From: Acidovorax sp. A79
GTDB taxonomy: Bacteria; Pseudomonadota; Gammaproteobacteria; Burkholderiales; Burkholderiaceae_C
DNA length: 64,000 nucleotides
NCBI RefSeq assembly: GCF_041154505.1
Contig: NZ_AP028672.1
Span: 5,062,501 to 5,126,500 of the forward strand
Direction: 5' to 3'
Part shown: one piece after another, positions 18,848 to 27,193 of the stretch
How the letters are laid out: the number at the start of each line of letters is the position of its first letter
Position numbering within the stretch: the first letter of the stretch is position 1
Translations under genes and position numbers: made by a program
The notes under the pieces: generated by a model
Seen by the model: only the letters and a program-made list of their open reading frames with translations
Told to the model about the DNA's origin: nothing
Databases searched by the model: none

Positions 18848-19394
18848 TCTGGGCGGCCTCCATCATTGCGCGGGCGCTGTCGTAGGCGCGTTCGCAGGCA
18901 AGGCCACGGGTGCGGGCGGTGTCAGCGACGTGCGCCAGCTCTCCCGCTCTGTCGTCAGCGCGTCGCTGCAGGTCGGCAAGCAGTTCGGCGGGGCCGGTGT
19001 CTGGCGCGCACTGTCCGGCAGCGGCGCGAGCCTGGGCGGCGGCACGGTGTTGGGTGAGGTAGTCGGCAAGGTCGTGCTGCATCCGGTTGCGAGCATCAAC
19101 AGCGCGAGCGCGGCCAGCATCAGCAGCAATAAGGGCGGTTTGTGCAGCGGTGTCGGTTTGGGCGATTTCGTCACGGTGTTTTCCTTCCAGGGTGCGGTAC
19201 CGTTCTGAGGTCCTGAAGGCCATGCGCGCGGCGGTGGCGCGCTCGGTCTGCAAGGTGGCTTCGGTGTGGGCGGTTTCGAGCTTGGCTTCTGCCAGGCGTA
19301 GGGTCTGCATCACCAGGGCGAAGCCCAGGCCCAGGCCCAAGGCGATGGCGGTGTATTTCCAGGCGCTAGCGCGCAGGGTGGCAAGTGCTGTCAT
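18831..19394 (-). CDS. Spanin inner-membrane subunit (LysB/Rz-like)
   Basis: 187 aa from ATG 19394, overlapping the lysozyme stop (ATGA). One N-terminal transmembrane segment (YTAIALGLGLGFALVMQTL) is followed by a long periplasmic coiled coil rich in Ala, Glu and Arg. This is the standard i-spanin layout. The o-spanin gene is embedded in it in another frame. Confidence 0.88.
   Translation of the reverse strand: MTALATLRASAWKYTAIALGLGLGFALVMQTLRLAEAKLETAHTEATLQTERATAARMAFRTSERYRTLEGKHRDEIAQTDTAAQTALIAADAGRARAVDARNRMQHDLADYLTQHRAAAQARAAAGQCAPDTGPAELLADLQRRADDRAGELAHVADTARTRGLACERAYDSARAMMEAAQNGKTE
18863..19174 (-). CDS. Spanin outer-membrane lipoprotein (LysC/Rz1-like), nested in Rz
   Basis: 103 aa in a different frame inside the Rz-like gene. 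It has a lipoprotein signal peptide with lipobox LATGC and a Pro-rich mature chain. This nested arrangement is classic for Rz/Rz1. It would bridge to the i-spanin and fuse inner and outer membranes at the end of lysis. Confidence 0.85.
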   Translation of the reverse strand: MTKSPKPTPLHKPPLLLLMLAALALLMLATGCSTTLPTTSPNTVPPPRLAPLPDSARQTPAPPNCLPTCSDALTTERESWRTSLTPPAPVALPANAPTTAPAQ

Positions 19395-19951
19395 TGCATC
19401 GCCATGCAGTCCGCATGCCTCTTTTGTTGCCGGGCCCAAACGCCTTTGCAGCCCTGCGGCCCCCAGTTCTGTGGCAAGCGGCAGTCGCGCCCGGCCTGAA
19501 ACCGCCACTGGGGCAGGGCTTCGCAGGCGCGCAGGTGGTCACCAGCCAGCAGGTGGCGGCGCATGGAGCTGGCGCGCCAATTGCCGATGCCGTACTGGCC
19601 CACAAAGTCCAGATACAGGTCGTATTCCCCTGGGTACAGCAGGACATCGGGCAGGCTGGCCTTGAACCTGGCTTCTTCTTCGCTGTGCAGGGCACGAGCC
19701 AGCTGCGCGGCCCGCTGGCGCGTGATGGGCGGGTCGGTCAGGCGCACGGGCGTCCCGTCCTCGTACCGGGTGGACCCGTGGCCGATGGTGGGCACGTCGC
19801 CCGCCGTGGGGATGTAGGCGTGGTGCATCACAGTGCCATCAGTCCGCACGCTGGTGGGGCCATCGCCTTCGCTCGCCTTCCATGTCGCGAAGCCTGCGGC
19901 CGATAGGGATAGCAGTGCCACGGCGATGCGCTGGCGGGTGCTTGTGCTCAT
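19391..19951 (-). CDS. Phage lysozyme (GH24 endolysin, signal-anchor type)
   Basis: 186 aa from ATG 19951, overlapping the holin-like stop (ATGA). An N-terminal hydrophobic segment (IAVALLSLSAAGFATW) suggests a signal-arrest-release export. The GH24 catalytic region follows: ASEGDGP with the expected Glu, then AGDVPTIGHGST. A Cys-rich C-terminus ends in the typical W-x-Q-x-R region. It degrades peptidoglycan. Confidence 0.92.
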   Translation of the reverse strand: MSTSTRQRIAVALLSLSAAGFATWKASEGDGPTSVRTDGTVMHHAYIPTAGDVPTIGHGSTRYEDGTPVRLTDPPITRQRAAQLARALHSEEEARFKASLPDVLLYPGEYDLYLDFVGQYGIGNWRASSMRRHLLAGDHLRACEALPQWRFQAGRDCRLPQNWGPQGCKGVWARQQKRHADCMAMQ

Positions 19952-20178
19952 TCCTGCACCTCGCATTCGTTGCGCTTGGCGTTGCGGTCTTCGCGTTCGT
20001 TGTGCCACTTCCAGGCCAAGTACGCGATCTGGAGCACCAGATAGATGCAAGTCAGGGTGGTGATTGGGCTCAGGGTGAAAAAGCCGCCGTCTTGTTTCGC
20101 CGCTACGGCAACGGGTGGCGATGCCTTCATGGCCTCCACGCCCACGGCCTTGGCGATGTTGCTTGGGGTTTCGCTCAT
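19948..20178 (-). CDS. Putative holin
   Basis: 76 aa with one clear transmembrane segment (ITTLTCIYLVLQIAYLAWKW), a polar N-terminus and a charged C-terminus (NEREDRNAKRNECEVQE). It starts 6 bp after gpX and overlaps the lysozyme start. Position and shape fit a holin, though a single span makes the class uncertain. Confidence 0.75.
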   Translation of the reverse strand: MSETPSNIAKAVGVEAMKASPPVAVAAKQDGGFFTLSPITTLTCIYLVLQIAYLAWKWHNEREDRNAKRNECEVQE

Positions 20179-20184
20179 GGTGAT

Positions 20185-20388
20185 TTAGTCCCACAGATTG
20201 ATGGTTTGTTTTTGGGTTCGCTTGGGCGGGACAACGATTTGCACCACGGTGCCAGCGGGCAAGCGCGGCCCCAGCCTGGAAAGGCCAGGGTTTGCGGCCA
20301 GCGTGGCCTCCACCACCTCGGCCGTGGCGCCCGTGGTTCGCTGGCAGAGTTCGTCCAGCATTTCGTGATCTTGGGCAACCGCGCGCAT
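20185..20388 (-). CDS. X: Tail protein X (LysM-like)
   Basis: 67 aa. ATG 20388 overlaps the gpL stop by one base. It has a LysM-like core: LDELCQRTTG ... TLAANPGLSRLGPRLPAGTV. This is the P2 gpX signature with the usual length and position between L and the lysis genes. Confidence 0.94.
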   Translation of the reverse strand: MRAVAQDHEMLDELCQRTTGATAEVVEATLAANPGLSRLGPRLPAGTVVQIVVPPKRTQKQTINLWD

Positions 20389-20852
20389 CAGATCAGCTCC
20401 ACGGTGGTGCGCGGCCGGCCTAACAGGTCGGAGATAGCCCACCGGAGCTTGCGGCGGTGTTCGTCCACCTTGGCTTCGATGCGCTCGCGGATGCGTTCGG
20501 TCTTGCTGTCGTTGTGCGGCGTGGTGTCGATTTCTCGGTACGCCTCGGCCAGATCGGCCTGCACGTGCGCATGGATGGCGCGCAGGTAGCGGCCAGCCTG
20601 GCGTCCGTCCCCGGCCACGCCCAGCGAGGCCGCGCCCAGGGCGATCTGCTCGGCCTTGTAGCTGCGCAGCTCGCCGTTTACCGTGTCGATGGCGCTTTCG
20701 ATGGCTTCGGCCAGGCGCGCGGCTGTCACGGTGCCGTCCAGCAGGCAGGCCTCGCGGACCTTGGGCGCTTCGATGGCGGGGAACCACGGGTCGTTTTCAA
20801 CCTGTGCGTCTTCGGCTTCGATGGGCGGATTGGCGGTAGCGATGAACGACAT
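20388..20852 (-). CDS. L: Head completion protein L
   Basis: 154 aa. It contains FPAIEAPKVREACLLDGTVT and GRQAGRYLRAIHAHVQADLA, typical of gpL. It seals filled capsids before tail joining. It follows the terminase endonuclease gene M after about 130 bp. Confidence 0.94.
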   Translation of the reverse strand: MSFIATANPPIEAEDAQVENDPWFPAIEAPKVREACLLDGTVTAARLAEAIESAIDTVNGELRSYKAEQIALGAASLGVAGDGRQAGRYLRAIHAHVQADLAEAYREIDTTPHNDSKTERIRERIEAKVDEHRRKLRWAISDLLGRPRTTVELI

Positions 20853-20981
20853 GGGGAGCTTCGTGCAGGCAGTGTTTGAAGGTGTGGCGGTGGCCCAGGG
20901 CGTCGGAGTGGTGCACGGGTGTGCGCTCTCTGCCCTGGGGCCGCCACGGGTGCGGGGTACGCTCGGGTTACAGCGGCTGGG

Positions 20982-21692
20982 TTACTTCGCCTGGGGTTTG
21001 GCCAGGCGGCGTTCCAGCCGCTCGATGTCTTTTTTCACACCGGCTCGGGTGTCCAGCTCCATGGCACGCTGCAGCAGGGGCAGCGCTTCCTTGCACGCCT
21101 TGAGAGGGCGGGTGGCCATGTCCACATCGTGGCTGCCGGTCTTGCCTAGCACGGCCCAGCCTGCGGCCTTGTACAGCTTGCTTTTGGCTTGGTCGGGTGT
21201 GTCGGCCAGGTCGGTCAGCGCCATGGCTTTGGCGGCCACCTGCAGTGCATCTGCGCCGCTGAGCTTGCCAGCCAGGATGGCTTCGGCCACTTCGTCCTGC
21301 ACGATGGTGGGCAGGTTGCGGTTGTACTGGTCTGGCGGCTTGATGCCGCTGGCCAGCGCGTATTCCGCAATCTCCAGTGCTCGGGTGTAGTTGCCCGCGT
21401 CGATGTGCCACACCAGCACCGTGGCCAGCACATCATCCTGGGTGCCTGGCCGGGCTTGCAGTACGCCGTCCACATAGGCGTCGTACTCCGCAAGCATGGC
21501 TCGCTTTGCTTCGATCTTCCGTTCCACGCTGTGCATGTCCTTCAGGCGCAGGCGGTGCTGGTGCAGTTGCGCCAGCTGCAGTTCGTAGGCGGTTCCCACG
21601 GTCTGGCCGTGGGCGTTGTCGGCTTCGTGCTGCGCGGCCTGCTGCGATGCAAGGCTGTGCATGCGGTGCCGCTGGGCTGGTGTCTGTCGCAT
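20982..21692 (-). CDS. M: Terminase endonuclease subunit M
   Basis: 236 aa, typical of P2 gpM. It carries MLAEYDAYVDGVLQ, DDVLATVLVWHIDAGNYTRA and a C-terminal ELDTRAGVKKDIERLERRL. It works with P to cut DNA at cos. It lies 100 bp after the capsid gene. Confidence 0.95.
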   Translation of the reverse strand: MRQTPAQRHRMHSLASQQAAQHEADNAHGQTVGTAYELQLAQLHQHRLRLKDMHSVERKIEAKRAMLAEYDAYVDGVLQARPGTQDDVLATVLVWHIDAGNYTRALEIAEYALASGIKPPDQYNRNLPTIVQDEVAEAILAGKLSGADALQVAAKAMALTDLADTPDQAKSKLYKAAGWAVLGKTGSHDVDMATRPLKACKEALPLLQRAMELDTRAGVKKDIERLERRLAKPQAK

Positions 21693-21791
21693 AGCTGGTG
21701 TTCCCGGTATTTCTTGTCGGTGCCGCAGCGGCTGGCTTGCAAATAGCGGCCCTTTTTTTAGGAGCGGCTATTTGCGGCCGGCTGCTGCGCG

Positions 21792-22799
21792 TCAGTCCTG
21801 CAGCTCGATGTTTTCGATCAGGCAGGCTTTGCCCAGGTCTTCCACCACGAACGCGTCGTTGCTGCTCTCGAAGGTCTCGATGCGGTCACGCTTTGGGTTG
21901 TCGATCACCGCGCGGCGACGGCTGCCATCCTGGTAGTAGATGGACAGGTTTTTAAGGCTGGTGATGAGGATGGCGTTGGGCTTCATGTAGGGTACGGTGA
22001 TGCCCTGTTTGCCGCCCAGGCGGCGCTGGCTGCGCACGATGTCGGCGGCCAGCATTTCCGTGGGGGCGGTCTGGCCGTCCACCAGCGGGAACAGCTTGTC
22101 ATGCATCAGGCCACGGCCCACGATGGCCACGAGGTCGCCGGCCTCGGCGTGCCATGCGTCGAGCAGCGATTCGGTGGCGTCGTACACCAGGCCGTCCAGC
22201 GTCTTGTAGTCGCCAGTAGCGCCCACCACCACCTTGCCTGCAGTGGCGCCGTGGTCCATGACGCGCTCGGGCGCGTTTTCGCGCAGGTACTGCAGCCAGC
22301 CCTTGTTCACGTCCTGCAGCAGGGGATTTGTCACGCGGTTGGTGTTGGCCGCAGCGCTGGTGCCATTGAAGCCGATCATGATGCGGTCCAGCGCGCATTG
22401 CTGCTGGATGGCGCGCGACAGGCGTAGCTGAAAGTCGGGGAACTTGGCCCACATGTCCAGCGTGGCGTAGCGCACGTGGGTGTCGTAGTTGGTTTGCACG
22501 CACTGGTAGCCCTGGCCGCCCAGCGATGCGGCATCGCGCGTGGTGCGATCCCCCGCGGTGGTGTCGGTGCGACTGGCCACCGGGCCGTCAGTGCCGATGC
22601 CGATCTTCTGGCCCTGCATTTCGTCCACCGGGTAGATGCCAATGGATTTCAGGAACTCGCTGCTTTCCTGAATGCGGCTTTCCAGCTTCTGCTGCACGCT
22701 GGGCGTGACGGTGAACATTTGGGCGGCCGACTCCACGCCGTTGAGAGTGGCGAGCTGGGCGAGGTAGGCGGAAAAGTGCTTGCGGGTTGGGTTCTTCAT
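21792..22799 (-). CDS. N: Major capsid protein N
   Basis: 335 aa. Begins MKNPTRKHFSAYLAQLATLN with TPSVQQKLESRIQESSEFLK; the C-terminal NLSIYYQDGSRRRAVIDNPK and DAFVVEDL are P2 gpN hallmarks. It forms the T=7 shell after scaffold-dependent cleavage. Confidence 0.97.
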   Translation of the reverse strand: MKNPTRKHFSAYLAQLATLNGVESAAQMFTVTPSVQQKLESRIQESSEFLKSIGIYPVDEMQGQKIGIGTDGPVASRTDTTAGDRTTRDAASLGGQGYQCVQTNYDTHVRYATLDMWAKFPDFQLRLSRAIQQQCALDRIMIGFNGTSAAANTNRVTNPLLQDVNKGWLQYLRENAPERVMDHGATAGKVVVGATGDYKTLDGLVYDATESLLDAWHAEAGDLVAIVGRGLMHDKLFPLVDGQTAPTEMLAADIVRSQRRLGGKQGITVPYMKPNAILITSLKNLSIYYQDGSRRRAVIDNPKRDRIETFESSNDAFVVEDLGKACLIENIELQD

Positions 22800-22861
22800 G
22801 GTCGGTCCCTTGGGTTCGGTTTTGGTGAAGGTGCTTGCGTTGTGCGCTCGTGGGTGGTGGC

Positions 22862-23695
22862 TCAGCAGTCGGCCAGCACGGTGCCTTCGGTGCCGGTGGC
22901 TTCGGGGCGTGCGGTGCCGCCGCCGTCTTGCTTGCTGAGCGTCACGGTCAGTTCGTTGAACTTCTTTTCGAGCGCGGAGAACTCACCCGCCAGCTTCTCG
23001 CGGGCGGCTTTCTCGGTTGCCAGTTCTTTGGACTGGTGTTGAATGGCGGCATCAGCTGCGCCCAGCACTTCCAGCGTTTTGGCAGCGAAGGCACCGGTGG
23101 CTTCTGGTGTGTGCTTGGGCGCGGTGATGCCGCGCAAACTTTCCAGCATGCTGCTGAATGCCTTGACCATCTGGCCCGCGAGACTGCCGCCGTCTTGGTC
23201 AGCGTCCGCGCCAGCCTCCATGTCCAGACCGGTTTCCATGAATTCGCTGGTGAGCTTGTTGTCTGCGCTCTTCGCGGAGAACTTGAGCATTTCAGTGCCA
23301 AGGCTACCCGGTTCATCGGTCACGGCTACGCCCGTCACGTAGGCTTGGCCAGACTCTGCGAAGTTGGGCACCAGCTCGATGCTGGTGAACATCTTCTTGC
23401 CGTTCTTGTTGAGGTTCACTAGGCCGGCAAGTGGCTTTAGCTGGGCAAACAAGGCCATCTTTCCGGCCAGCTTGCCGGTCCTGATTTCTTCTGCCTTCAA
23501 AGCGATCACATCGCCTTGTGCAGAAAAGGGGCTGTCAGCAAGCGCGCTGCGCATATGTTCAACCCACACGCGGGCGCCGTACACCTCGGGGTCGTAATTG
23601 GCTGCGGCCTGTTTCAGCCATTCGCGCTGAATGTTTCGCCCGTCGATGGTCGGGCCTTCGACGGCTACGCGGTAGAACTTGGACGTTGCTGGCAT
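22862..23695 (-). CDS. O: Capsid scaffolding protease O
   Basis: 277 aa. It begins MPATSKFYRVAVEGPTIDGR and has the protease-domain region VWVEHMRSALADSPFSAQGD and MFTSIELVPNFAESG. A coiled-coil scaffold lies at the C-terminus. It guides capsid assembly and cleaves N. It is the first gene of the minus-strand head operon and is divergent from P. Confidence 0.95.
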   Translation of the reverse strand: MPATSKFYRVAVEGPTIDGRNIQREWLKQAAANYDPEVYGARVWVEHMRSALADSPFSAQGDVIALKAEEIRTGKLAGKMALFAQLKPLAGLVNLNKNGKKMFTSIELVPNFAESGQAYVTGVAVTDEPGSLGTEMLKFSAKSADNKLTSEFMETGLDMEAGADADQDGGSLAGQMVKAFSSMLESLRGITAPKHTPEATGAFAAKTLEVLGAADAAIQHQSKELATEKAAREKLAGEFSALEKKFNELTVTLSKQDGGGTARPEATGTEGTVLADC

Positions 23696-23762
23696 GGTGC
23701 GGCTTTCGTGCGGTGAGTTGATCTACCGCCTATGTTCTGCATGCCTTGCACTTGCCGCAATT

Positions 23763-23790
23763 TGTGCGCGCTGTGGCTGCGCGAATCACA
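23763..23790. promoter_or_regulatory. Imperfect dyad between divergent O and P genes
   Basis: The 143-bp gap between the O and P starts must hold the late promoters for both directions. An imperfect dyad, TGTGCGCGC followed by GCGCGAATCACA, is visible here. P2 late promoters carry a TGT-N12-ACA Ogr site near -55; the spacing here does not fit that rule, so assignment to an activator is tentative. Confidence 0.3.
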
Positions 23791-23838
23791 TTTTCCCGTT
23801 GCTGCTTTCCGCGCGCGCGCGGCAGACACTGGCAGCCC

Positions 23839-25740
23839 ATGACAAGCAAAGCCGCCATCAAACCAACTGCCGCGCCTAAGCCAAAGCGAACTGTGAGCGC
23901 TGTTTGCAACACGGGCAGCGCTGCGCAGAAAGCAATCGCCAGCCGTGCCAAGGCCATCTTCAAGGACGCTCAGCCGGGGGGTGAAACAAGCCCGGTGGAT
24001 GGCGGTGCGGGCGTTCGTCGCGAGGCGCGCGCGTTGTTCTGGATGGGGTGGAAGCTGTCGCACATCGCAGAGCACCTGGGCGTTCCACGCGGCACGCTGC
24101 ACGGCTGGTGCAAGGCCGAAAAGTGGCAGGACACCCCCGCAGCGCAGCGTGTGGAGTACACGCTGGAGGCGCGGCTTTCAACGCTGATCGCCAAGGACGT
24201 GAAGACGGGCGGCGACTTCAAGGAAATCGACCTGCTGGGCCGACAACTGGAGCGTCTGGCTCGCATTGGCAAGTACGAACGCACAGGACGTGAAGCCGAT
24301 TTGAACCCGGCGATTGAGGCGCGCAACGCAGGGCCGAAGAAGTCGCGCGGCAAAAACCACCTGTCAGAGGAACAGGTGGAGCAGTTGAAAAGCGCTTTCC
24401 TCGATTCGCTATTCAAGTACCAGTTGGGCTGGTGGCAGAGCAGCCAGCAGCGCACGCGGGCCATTCTCAAAAGCCGCCAGATCGGCGCCACTTGGTACTT
24501 TGCGCGTGAGGCGCTGATAGATGCGCTGGAGACTGGGCGTAACCAGATTTTCCTGTCCGCCAGCAAGGCACAGGCGCACATCTTCAAGCAGTACATCTGC
24601 GCGTTCGTGCACGAAGTGACGGGCGTGGAGTTGAAGGGCGATCCGATCATCCTGGCGAACGGCGCCACGCTCTATTTCCTGGGCAGCAATGCACGCACGG
24701 CGCAGGGTTACCACGGCAACTTCTACTTCGACGAGTTCTTTTGGACGCAGGACTTTGAGCGGCTTAACAAGGTGGCCAGCGGCATGGCCATGCACAAGAA
24801 GTGGCGCAAGACCTATTTCAGTACGCCCAGCAGCATCCAGCACGCGGCCTATGCGTTCTGGTCGGGCCTGCGGGTCAAGAAGAAGTCCAGGATTGAAGTG
24901 GACTTGACGCACGCGCGCCTGGCCGGTGGCTTCACTGGCGAGGATCGGGTGTGGCGCAATATCGTCACGATCATGGATGCCCTTGCGGGCGGCTGTGACC
25001 TGTTCGACCTTGAAGAACTGAAGCTGGAATATTCCGACGCGGAGTTTGCAAACCTGCTGATGTGCGGGTTTGTCGATGATTCGTTCTCGGTCTTCCCCCT
25101 CTCGATGCTGCAGCCCTGCATGGTGGACAGCTGGGAGCTGTGGTCCGACTTCAAGCCATTCAGCCAGCGGCCCTATGGCTGGCTGCCGGTGTGGGTGGGC
25201 TATGACCCCAGCCACACCGGCGACAACGCCGGCCTGGTGGTGGTCGCCCAGCCCATCAGGCCGGGCGGGGCGCTGCGCGTGCTGCACACGCAGCAGTTCA
25301 AGGGAATGGACTTTGAAGCGCAGGCCAAGGCTATCAAGACCATCACCGAACGCTTTAATGTGACCGGCATGACGGTGGACACCACGGGCATCGGGCAGGG
25401 CGTCTATCAGCTGGTGCAGAAGTTCTACCCCGCGGTGCGCGGCATCAACTACAGCGTGGACAGCAAAACCATGCTGGTGCTCAAGGCGCAACAGGTCATC
25501 AATGCGGGACGGCTGGAGTTTGACGCCGGCAACAAGGAGCTGGCCACCAGCTTCATGGCCATCAAGCGCGAGATGACGGCCAGCGGGCGGAATGTGACAT
25601 ATGCAGCCGGCCGCAGCGAAGAATCCGGCCACTCTGATCTGGCCTGGGCGACGATGAATGCGCTCAGCCATGAACCCTTGGAAACCGGCACCGATCTGGC
25701 CACGCCACAGGGCCAATCCTTCCTTGTTATCTCTGACTGA
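23839..25740 (+). CDS. P: Terminase large subunit, ATPase P
   Basis: 633 aa from ATG 23839 (MTSKAAIKPTAAPKPKRT). An N-terminal helix-turn-helix (LSHIAEHLGVPRGTLHGW) binds cos-region DNA. The ATPase domain has a Walker A-like ILKSRQIGATW and Walker B NFYFDEFFW. The C-terminal nuclease-like region shows GYDPSHTGDNAG and MTVDTTGIGQGVYQL. It drives DNA packaging. It is divergent from O and two bases from Q. Confidence 0.96.
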   Translation: MTSKAAIKPTAAPKPKRTVSAVCNTGSAAQKAIASRAKAIFKDAQPGGETSPVDGGAGVRREARALFWMGWKLSHIAEHLGVPRGTLHGWCKAEKWQDTPAAQRVEYTLEARLSTLIAKDVKTGGDFKEIDLLGRQLERLARIGKYERTGREADLNPAIEARNAGPKKSRGKNHLSEEQVEQLKSAFLDSLFKYQLGWWQSSQQRTRAILKSRQIGATWYFAREALIDALETGRNQIFLSASKAQAHIFKQYICAFVHEVTGVELKGDPIILANGATLYFLGSNARTAQGYHGNFYFDEFFWTQDFERLNKVASGMAMHKKWRKTYFSTPSSIQHAAYAFWSGLRVKKKSRIEVDLTHARLAGGFTGEDRVWRNIVTIMDALAGGCDLFDLEELKLEYSDAEFANLLMCGFVDDSFSVFPLSMLQPCMVDSWELWSDFKPFSQRPYGWLPVWVGYDPSHTGDNAGLVVVAQPIRPGGALRVLHTQQFKGMDFEAQAKAIKTITERFNVTGMTVDTTGIGQGVYQLVQKFYPAVRGINYSVDSKTMLVLKAQQVINAGRLEFDAGNKELATSFMAIKREMTASGRNVTYAAGRSEESGHSDLAWATMNALSHEPLETGTDLATPQGQSFLVISD

Positions 25741-25742
25741 CC

Positions 25743-26825
25743 ATGACAAAACGCAATCGCCGCGCGCAGGCGCACTACACCCCCACGCTCACTGCAGCAC
25801 CTGCGGCTACTGCTGCCCCGCCGCAGGCCCAGGCGTTCAGCTTCGACCTGGGCGAGCCTGAGCCTGTACTGGGGGGGCGCTCCGCACTGCTGGAGTATGC
25901 GGAGTGCCTGCAGTGCGGCGACTGGTACGAACCGCCTGTGAGCCTGGCCGCGCTTGCTCGTCTTCTGCGTGTCGGTGCGCACCATGAGTCGGCCCTGCGG
26001 TTCAAGGTCAATGTGCTGGTCAGCACCTTCATTCCGTCTCAGTCGCTCAGCGCCGAAGCCTTCAGCGGCTTCGCTCTCGATTACATGGTGCTGGGCAATG
26101 CCTATCTGGAGCGGCGCCGCAACCGGCTGGGCGATCTGCTGGAGCTGCGCCACGCATTGGGCAAGTACACCCGGCGCGGTATTGAAGCAGGAAGGTTCTT
26201 CTTCGTGACGGACCTGCAGGCCCCACACGAATTCCCGCGCCACGCTGTGTTCCAGCTACGCGAGCAGGACATTCACCAGGAAATCTATGGCCTGCCGCCG
26301 TACCTGGGCGCGTTGCAGTCGGCCATGCTCAACGAATCGGCCACGCTGTTCCGGCGCCGCTACTACAACAACGGCAGCCACGCCGGCTTCATCCTGTACG
26401 TGACCGATGCCGCCCAGTCTCAGGGCGATGTGGACAGGATGCGCGAGCAGCTGACCAAAACCAAGGGTGTGGGCAACTTCAAGAACCTTTTCTACTACGC
26501 GCCCAACGGGAAGAAGGATGGCATCCAGATGATCCCCATCAGCGAGGTGGCGGCCAAGGATGACTTCCTGAACATCAAGAACGCCAGCCGCGACGACGTG
26601 CTGGCCGCCCACCGTGTGCCGCCCCAGCTGATGGGCATGTTGCCCAACAATGTGGGCGGTTTCGGAGACGTGGAGAAAGCCGCAATGGTGTTCGCCCGCA
26701 ACGAAATCGCGCCGCTGCAGGCGCGCATGGCCAACGCCATCAACACCTGGGCCGGCCGCATGGTGTGCACGTTTAAGCCCTACGTCCTGCAGGACGCCCC
26801 GTCCACGGCCCCCGCCCGGGCATAG
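25743..26825 (+). CDS. Q: Portal protein Q
   Basis: 360 aa, slightly longer than P2 gpQ owing to an Ala/Pro-rich N-terminus. Family motifs are VLGNAYLERRRNRLGDLLEL, YNNGSHAGFILYVTDAAQ and VPPQLMGMLPNNVGGFGDVE. It forms the dodecameric portal at one capsid vertex. It is translated from a start 2 bp after the P stop and followed by a terminator. Confidence 0.97.
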   Translation: MTKRNRRAQAHYTPTLTAAPAATAAPPQAQAFSFDLGEPEPVLGGRSALLEYAECLQCGDWYEPPVSLAALARLLRVGAHHESALRFKVNVLVSTFIPSQSLSAEAFSGFALDYMVLGNAYLERRRNRLGDLLELRHALGKYTRRGIEAGRFFFVTDLQAPHEFPRHAVFQLREQDIHQEIYGLPPYLGALQSAMLNESATLFRRRYYNNGSHAGFILYVTDAAQSQGDVDRMREQLTKTKGVGNFKNLFYYAPNGKKDGIQMIPISEVAAKDDFLNIKNASRDDVLAAHRVPPQLMGMLPNNVGGFGDVEKAAMVFARNEIAPLQARMANAINTWAGRMVCTFKPYVLQDAPSTAPARA

Positions 26826-26847
26826 ACCCCGCCCCGGCCCAGCACAG

Positions 26848-26869
26848 CCCGCCACGTGCGGGTTTTTTT
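26848..26869 (+). terminator. Rho-independent terminator after Q
   Basis: Stem CCCGC/GCGGG with a 5-nt loop followed by seven Ts, 22 bp after the portal stop codon. It closes the P-Q operon. Confidence 0.8.
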
Positions 26870-27000
26870 CGCCTACCTTGCACCCCCATCCCGTCCCGCC
26901 GCAGGCCCCTAGCGGCCCGCCTGGCGCGCTCCAGCCCCTAGCCATGCCCCCTGGCTCCCCGGCCGGTGCCCCCGCCACTTCCATCCTGCCCCCCGGCGCG

Positions 27001-27021
27001 CCGTCGAGACCCCGCCGCGCC
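27001..27021 (-). other. Candidate cos site (P2-type)
   Basis: The minus strand reads GGCGCGGCGGGGTCTCGAC. This resembles the P2 cohesive-end region (GGCGAGGCGGGG) and lies just beyond Q, where cos sits in P2. The rest of 26870-27193 is C-rich and contains no convincing gene. The match is partial, so this is a candidate only. Confidence 0.4.
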
Positions 27022-27193
27022 CGCTTGCTTCATGTGTCGATTTTGTCGGGGGTGCCGCTCAGTGCTCTGGCTAAGCCCGGCGTGGCCTTGAGGCCGGTTG
27101 TCCTGAGTCGCTAAGTGCCGGGAAACGTCGGCTTTTCACGGGGAACGAAACGTCTAAAGTACATCGCATCCATCTACTCTGTGGTCACTCAAC

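Larger units (their letters stand above)
2747..27021. mobile_element. P2-like prophage, late (structural and lysis) half
   Basis: Gene content and order match P2: Q and P on one strand, and O-N-M-L-X-lysis-R-S-V-W-J-I-fibres-FI-FII-E/E'-T-U-D on the other. A cos-like sequence follows Q. No integrase, CI/C repressor, Cox, replication protein A or Ogr was found, so only the late half is present. The left limit is uncertain because restriction-modification genes lie directly beyond D. On the right, phage-like genes stop after the cos region. Either the early region was deleted or the prophage is rearranged; no att core was identified with confidence. Confidence 0.9.
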
